From positions 124,001 through 188,000 of the forward strand of contig JBJXHM010000005.1 in NCBI GenBank assembly GCA_046233115.1: 64,000 nucleotides of DNA, written 5' to 3'. The translations under genes were made by a program, and so were the position numbers. Source of the stretch: JACOMY01 sp046233115. Its GTDB lineage: Bacteria > Pseudomonadota > Alphaproteobacteria > Kiloniellales > JACOMY01. The notes under the pieces are model-generated. The model was not told the DNA's origin. It ran no database searches and worked only from the letters and a program-made list of their open reading frames with translations. Position 1 is the stretch's first letter. Each line of letters starts with the position of its first letter. Below are positions 60,780 to 64,000 of this stretch, in pieces.

Positions 60780-61709
60780 TCAGGCGCGGCCGGCGGTGGC
60801 CGCGACCTCGGCGGCGAAGTCGCCCTCTTCCTTCTCCACGCCCTCGCCGAGCTGCAGGCGCACGAAGGAGACCACTTCGACCGGGCTGCCAAGATCCTTG
60901 GCGAAGGCTTCGACGGCCTTCTTCACCTTGGTCTCGCCGTCGATGACGAAGACCTGCTCCAGCAAGCAGACCTCCTCGTAGTACTTGCGCAGGCGGCCCT
61001 CGACCATCTTCTCGACGATCTCCGGCGGCTTGCCGCTGGCCAGTGCCTGCTCGCTCAGCACCTTGCGCTCACGCTCCAGCGCCTCCTGGTCGACGTCGGC
61101 CGGGGAGACGGCCTGCGGCGAGGCAGCGGCCACGTGCATGGCGATCTGGCGGCCGAAGGTCTCCAGCTGCTCCGCGTCGCCGGCGGACTTCAGCGCCACC
61201 AGCACACCGATCTTGCCGAGACCGGGGGCGGTCTGGTTGTGGACGTAGTTGGCGACCACGCCCTCCGGCACGCTGAGGCGGCCGACGCGACGCAGCACCA
61301 TGTTCTCGCCGATGGTGGCGATCAGCTTGGTCAGCTCCTCGGACACCGGGTGGCCGGCGCCGGGGAAATCGGCAGCCAGCAGGCCCTCGGCCGAATCGGC
61401 ACCGGCGAGCGCGATCTCCGCTGCCTTGGCAGCGAAGGCCTGGAACGAGTCGTTGCGGGCGACGAAGTCGGTCTCGGAGTTCAGCTCGACGACGGCACCG
61501 ACATTGCCCTTGGTGGCGACCGCGACCAGGCCCTCGGCGGCGACGCGGCCGGACTTCTTGGCGGCGGCGGCCAGGCCCTTCTTGCGCAGCCAGTCGACCG
61601 CGGTCTCGACATTCCCGTCGTTCTCGGTCAGTGCCTTCTTGCAATCCATCATGCCGGCACCGGTCTTCTCGCGCAGCTCCTTGACCAGCGCAGCGGTGAT
61701 TTGTGCCAT
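60780..61709 (-). CDS. tsf: Elongation factor Ts
   Basis: A 309-residue guanine-nucleotide exchange factor for EF-Tu. MAQITAALVKELREKTGAGMMDCKKAL is the N-terminal UBA-like module, followed by GLAAAAKKSGRVAAEGLVAV, LNSETDFVARNDSF (the EF-Tu contact TDFVA motif) and the C-terminal VCLLEQVFVIDGETKV. ATG at 61709 fits the family start precisely. Confidence 0.97.
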   Translation of the reverse strand: MAQITAALVKELREKTGAGMMDCKKALTENDGNVETAVDWLRKKGLAAAAKKSGRVAAEGLVAVATKGNVGAVVELNSETDFVARNDSFQAFAAKAAEIALAGADSAEGLLAADFPGAGHPVSEELTKLIATIGENMVLRRVGRLSVPEGVVANYVHNQTAPGLGKIGVLVALKSAGDAEQLETFGRQIAMHVAAASPQAVSPADVDQEALERERKVLSEQALASGKPPEIVEKMVEGRLRKYYEEVCLLEQVFVIDGETKVKKAVEAFAKDLGSPVEVVSFVRLQLGEGVEKEEGDFAAEVAATAGRA

Positions 61710-61853
61710 TGTTCTTTTCCTCTTCCTCAGTCTTCCGCCAGGGCTTCCTAAAGCAGAAGCGTTACGATCAGGCGACAAGCAGGAACGAGCGGCTGGCAAG
61801 GGATCGCCCCCGCCCCGCTCGTTCCAAACAAGCAAGCAAGCCAAATCTCGGCT

Positions 61854-61908
61854 CGGCCGGCTGCACTAGGGTCGGATCCGATTGCGTCGGACCCGACTGC
61901 AGCGGCCG
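61854..61908 (-). other. Strong imperfect hairpin between rpsB and tsf
   Basis: CGGCCG-G-CTGCA (61854-61865) pairs with TGCAGCGGCCG (61898-61908), and GTCGGATCCGA (61871-61881) pairs with TCGGACCCGAC (61887-61897, one mismatch) around a TTGCG loop. It begins 15 bases beyond the rpsB stop and could limit read-through into tsf or guide mRNA processing. Confidence 0.55.
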
Positions 61909-61922
61909 CTCGAGACCGGGTC

Positions 61923-62861
61923 TTAGCCGGCGGTGCGAGCTTCTTCGCTCTCCTCGGCCGGAGCCTCGGACGGAGCCTCCGCCGAGGTCTCGGCGGGTGT
62001 CTCGGCGCTCTCGGTTTCCTCGGCGGCGCTTTCCGCGCCCTCGGCCGCAGCGGCCTCAAGCTCGGCACCGGCCTCGTCCAGCTCCGCCGGAGCCTCGGCC
62101 TCACCGGCCTCTTCCTCGACCGCTTCCGCGATCGGGGTGTCGGTCGCGCCGATATCGATGCCCGAGCGCACCATCTCTTGCTGGATGCCGTCCAGCACCG
62201 CCTCGGCAATGCTGTCGCAATAGAGCGAGATCGCGCGGATCGCGTCATCGTTGCCCGGCACCGGGAAGCTCACGCCCTCCGGATCGCTGTTGGAGTCGAG
62301 CACGGCGACGACCGGAATGCCCAGGCGATTCGCTTCGCTGACCGCCAGGTGCTCCTTGTTGGTGTCGATGATGAAGAGCAGGTCGGGCAGGCCGCCCATC
62401 TCCTTGATGCCGCCCAGCGCACGATCGAGCTTCTCGCGCTGGCGGGTCAGGGTCAGCAGCTCGCGCTTGGTCAGGCCGTCGACCTCGCCGTCCAGCTTGC
62501 CCTCCAGCTCCTTGAGGCGGCGGATCGACTGGCTGATGGTCTTCCAGTTGGTGAGCATGCCGCCGAGCCAGCGGTGATTGACGTAGTACTGACCGCAGCT
62601 ACCGGCAGCCTCGGCCACCTTCTCGGCGGCTTGGCGCTTGGTGCCGACGAAGAGCACGCGGCCGCCGCCGGCCACCACGTCGCGCACGGCGAGCAGGGCC
62701 TGATGGAACAGCGGAACGGTCTGCTGCAGGTCGATGATGTGGACACCGTTGCGCTCACCAAAGATGAAGGGAGCCATGCGCGGGTTCCAGCGCCGCGTGG
62801 TGTGTCCGAAATGGACGCCAGCTTCCAAGAGCTGACGCATGGAAACGTCAGGGAGTGCCAT
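61923..62861 (-). CDS. rpsB: 30S ribosomal protein S2 with acidic C-terminal tail
   Basis: A 312-residue S2 protein; Escherichia coli S2 has 241. The core is canonical: SMRQLLEAGVHFGHTTRRWNP, RVLFVGTKRQAAEKV, DLLFIIDTNKEHLAVSEA and FPVPGNDDAIRAISLYCD. From about residue 240 a tail of some 70 residues is almost wholly Glu, Ala, Ser, Thr and Pro, so it is strongly acidic and likely disordered. Tails of this kind occur in other alphaproteobacteria. Heads the rpsB-tsf operon. Confidence 0.97.
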   Translation of the reverse strand: MALPDVSMRQLLEAGVHFGHTTRRWNPRMAPFIFGERNGVHIIDLQQTVPLFHQALLAVRDVVAGGGRVLFVGTKRQAAEKVAEAAGSCGQYYVNHRWLGGMLTNWKTISQSIRRLKELEGKLDGEVDGLTKRELLTLTRQREKLDRALGGIKEMGGLPDLLFIIDTNKEHLAVSEANRLGIPVVAVLDSNSDPEGVSFPVPGNDDAIRAISLYCDSIAEAVLDGIQQEMVRSGIDIGATDTPIAEAVEEEAGEAEAPAELDEAGAELEAAAAEGAESAAEETESAETPAETSAEAPSEAPAEESEEARTAG

Positions 62862-62929
62862 TCTTTCTTCTCCGGTTTAACCACCGCGGGGATTGACCGG
62901 CCACCTGGCCTGCCACCGGAGCGTCGGAT

Positions 62930-62947
62930 CTGGGGAATTTGCCCCAG
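62930..62947 (-). other. Hairpin in the rpsB leader
   Basis: CTGGGG pairs with CCCCAG around a 6-base loop, about 70 bases upstream of the rpsB start and downstream of its candidate promoter. It could be part of a translational control leader; no known S2-binding motif was matched. Confidence 0.35.
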
Positions 62948-62982
62948 GCAACGCTGATCCCGCGTGCGAGTTAGCGAGGGGG

Positions 62983-63011
62983 GACATAGGCGAGCGGCGC
63001 GGGAAAGGCAA
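62983..63011 (-). promoter_or_regulatory. Candidate rpsB promoter
   Basis: On the minus strand TTGCCT (63011-63006), a 17-base spacer and TATGTC (62988-62983) lie about 120 bases before rpsB. The shape fits alphaproteobacterial ribosomal promoters. Confidence 0.5.
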
Positions 63012-63130
63012 GTGCCAAGTTCACCTCCCGAACCTGATCCTACAAGAATCTCCTCTGCCTTCCCTGGGAACTGTGCCTATCCTCTCTGTTCAGAATAATC
63101 CGGCCACCTCGAAGTGGAAGGGAGGAAACG

Positions 63131-64000
63131 ATGGTCACAATCGTAGGCACCAATGGCCCGAACACTTTGTATGGGACCAGTGGAGACGACGCCCTTCTCG
63201 GCTACTCTGGACATGATTCCCTCTTCGGTAGCTGGGGTGCGGACCGACTCTATGGCGCCAGCGGCGACGATGTTGGTCTCGGTGGCAGCGGCAACGATAG
63301 CTTCTTCGGCCAGAACGGCGCAGATGCGGCTCTCGGCGGCAGCGGCGACGATTTCTTGTACGGAGGCAGCGGCGACGACTTCATGGCCGGTGCGAAAGGG
63401 AAGGATACGCTCTTCGGCGGCTCCGGCGCCGATTCCCTCTCCGGCAGCTCCGGCGACGACACGCTGATCGGCGGCGCCGGGAACGACCGGCTCTACGGCG
63501 AGTATCCCGCCCACCTCACCTATGGCGTGGGCGACGATCTCCTCTCCGGCGGCAGCGGCGACGACTACATCGTCGGACGCGCCGGCGACGACACCAACTT
63601 CGGGGCCTCGGGCGTCGACCTTGTTTACGGCAACAGCGGCAAGGACAGCCTTTACGGCGACCCGGGCGACGACAGGCTGTTTGGCGGCAGTGGCGCGGAC
63701 CTTTTCGACGGTCGCTCGGGCGGCGACACCATCTCCGGAGCGGACGGCAACGACCTGGGGTTCGGCGGATCGGGGTCCGATTGGGCAGTCGGCGGGCGCG
63801 GCGACGATACCCTCGACGGCGCGCAGGGCACCGATTTGCTCTACGGCAACAGCGGCAAGGACCGACTCTACGGCGATGACGGCAGCGATCACCTCGCGGG
63901 CGGCAGCGGCGACGACGACCTCGATGGCGGCAAGGGCTTCGACTATCTCTACGGCGGCAGCGGCAGCGACCGGCTGGACGGCGGCGACCTGGCGGACGAC
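63131..64000 (+). CDS. RTX-type calcium-binding repeat protein, 3' end outside window
   Basis: An open frame of 290 codons that runs past the window end. After about 12 residues it consists entirely of glycine/aspartate-rich nonapeptide repeats of the form GGxGxDxLx (for example GGSGDDFLYGGSGDDFMAG), which form a calcium-binding beta-roll in hemolysin-type proteins. There is no N-terminal enzymatic domain and no Sec signal; such proteins usually leave by a type I system that reads a C-terminal signal, which would lie beyond the window. A 72-residue super-repeat recurs (YGNSGKD at 63628 and 63844). GGAGGAA precedes the ATG. Confidence 0.9.
   Translation, partial: MVTIVGTNGPNTLYGTSGDDALLGYSGHDSLFGSWGADRLYGASGDDVGLGGSGNDSFFGQNGADAALGGSGDDFLYGGSGDDFMAGAKGKDTLFGGSGADSLSGSSGDDTLIGGAGNDRLYGEYPAHLTYGVGDDLLSGGSGDDYIVGRAGDDTNFGASGVDLVYGNSGKDSLYGDPGDDRLFGGSGADLFDGRSGGDTISGADGNDLGFGGSGSDWAVGGRGDDTLDGAQGTDLLYGNSGKDRLYGDDGSDHLAGGSGDDDLDGGKGFDYLYGGSGSDRLDGGDLADD

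Noticed and set aside
63131..64000. CRISPR-like or other DNA repeat array
   Set aside because: Periodicity is 27 bases and in frame, coding glycine/aspartate nonapeptides; it is a protein repeat.

Overview
The window is about 65 percent GC, densely coded chromosomal DNA from an alphaproteobacterium. The best fit is a Rhodospirillales or Kiloniellales-like, probably marine, organism. I base this on the housekeeping gene order on the right (rpsB-tsf-pyrH-frr-uppS-cdsA-dxr-rseP-bamA-skp-fabZ-lpxA-lpxI-lpxB, then gltA, gltX, comEC, lexA, moeA, moaC, trpC, trpD, trpG), on an alphaproteobacterial-type LexA box (GAAC-N7-GAAC), and on a DmdA-like demethylase. No phage, insertion sequence, integrase or CRISPR array was seen.

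Left third (1-17.2 kb): accessory catabolism. The end of a peptide-type ABC transporter is followed by a hydroxyacid dehydrogenase and an acetylpolyamine-amidohydrolase-like deacetylase. Then come an Ldh2-type dehydrogenase, a PaiB-like FMN protein, a DUF1272 zinc protein, an HpcH aldolase, a voltage-gated-type K+ channel with a zinc ribbon, a DmdA-like methyltransferase with an aldo/keto reductase, and a BKACE enzyme. A TPR38-like protein, a LysR regulator, an acyl-CoA dehydrogenase relative without the usual catalytic glutamate, and a Baeyer-Villiger-type monooxygenase close the block. A near-perfect 28-bp inverted repeat lies between the last two genes.

17.3-29.0 kb: a long minus-strand operon-like run, mostly with ATGA or GTGA overlaps. 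It encodes a branched-chain-amino-acid-type ABC transporter (Tat-exported binding protein, two permeases, two ATPases) and a third, shortened ATPase lacking the signature-motif subdomain. These are followed by a cupin, a Gfo/Idh dehydrogenase, an SDR, an IlvD/Edd dehydratase, an HpcH aldolase and a CPT-like kinase. A divergent RpiR regulator faces the cluster. The gene set reads as uptake and breakdown of a sugar, polyol or sugar acid of unknown identity. A tRNA-Asp gene follows.

29.2-37.5 kb: mixed accessory genes. These are a family-2 sulfotransferase, an AT-richer stretch with a foldable leader before an unrecognised secreted protein, an M13 metallopeptidase, a GST, an AEC transporter, an inositol-phosphatase-family enzyme, and a divergent polysaccharide deacetylase with a histone-H1-like cytoplasmic tail.

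37.7-62.9 kb: core genes for tryptophan, molybdenum cofactor, SOS control, competence, glutamyl-tRNA, the TCA cycle, lipid A, outer-membrane assembly, isoprenoids, phospholipid and undecaprenyl phosphate, and translation. lpxD is absent from its usual place between skp and fabZ. The window ends inside a repeat-only RTX-type calcium-binding protein.
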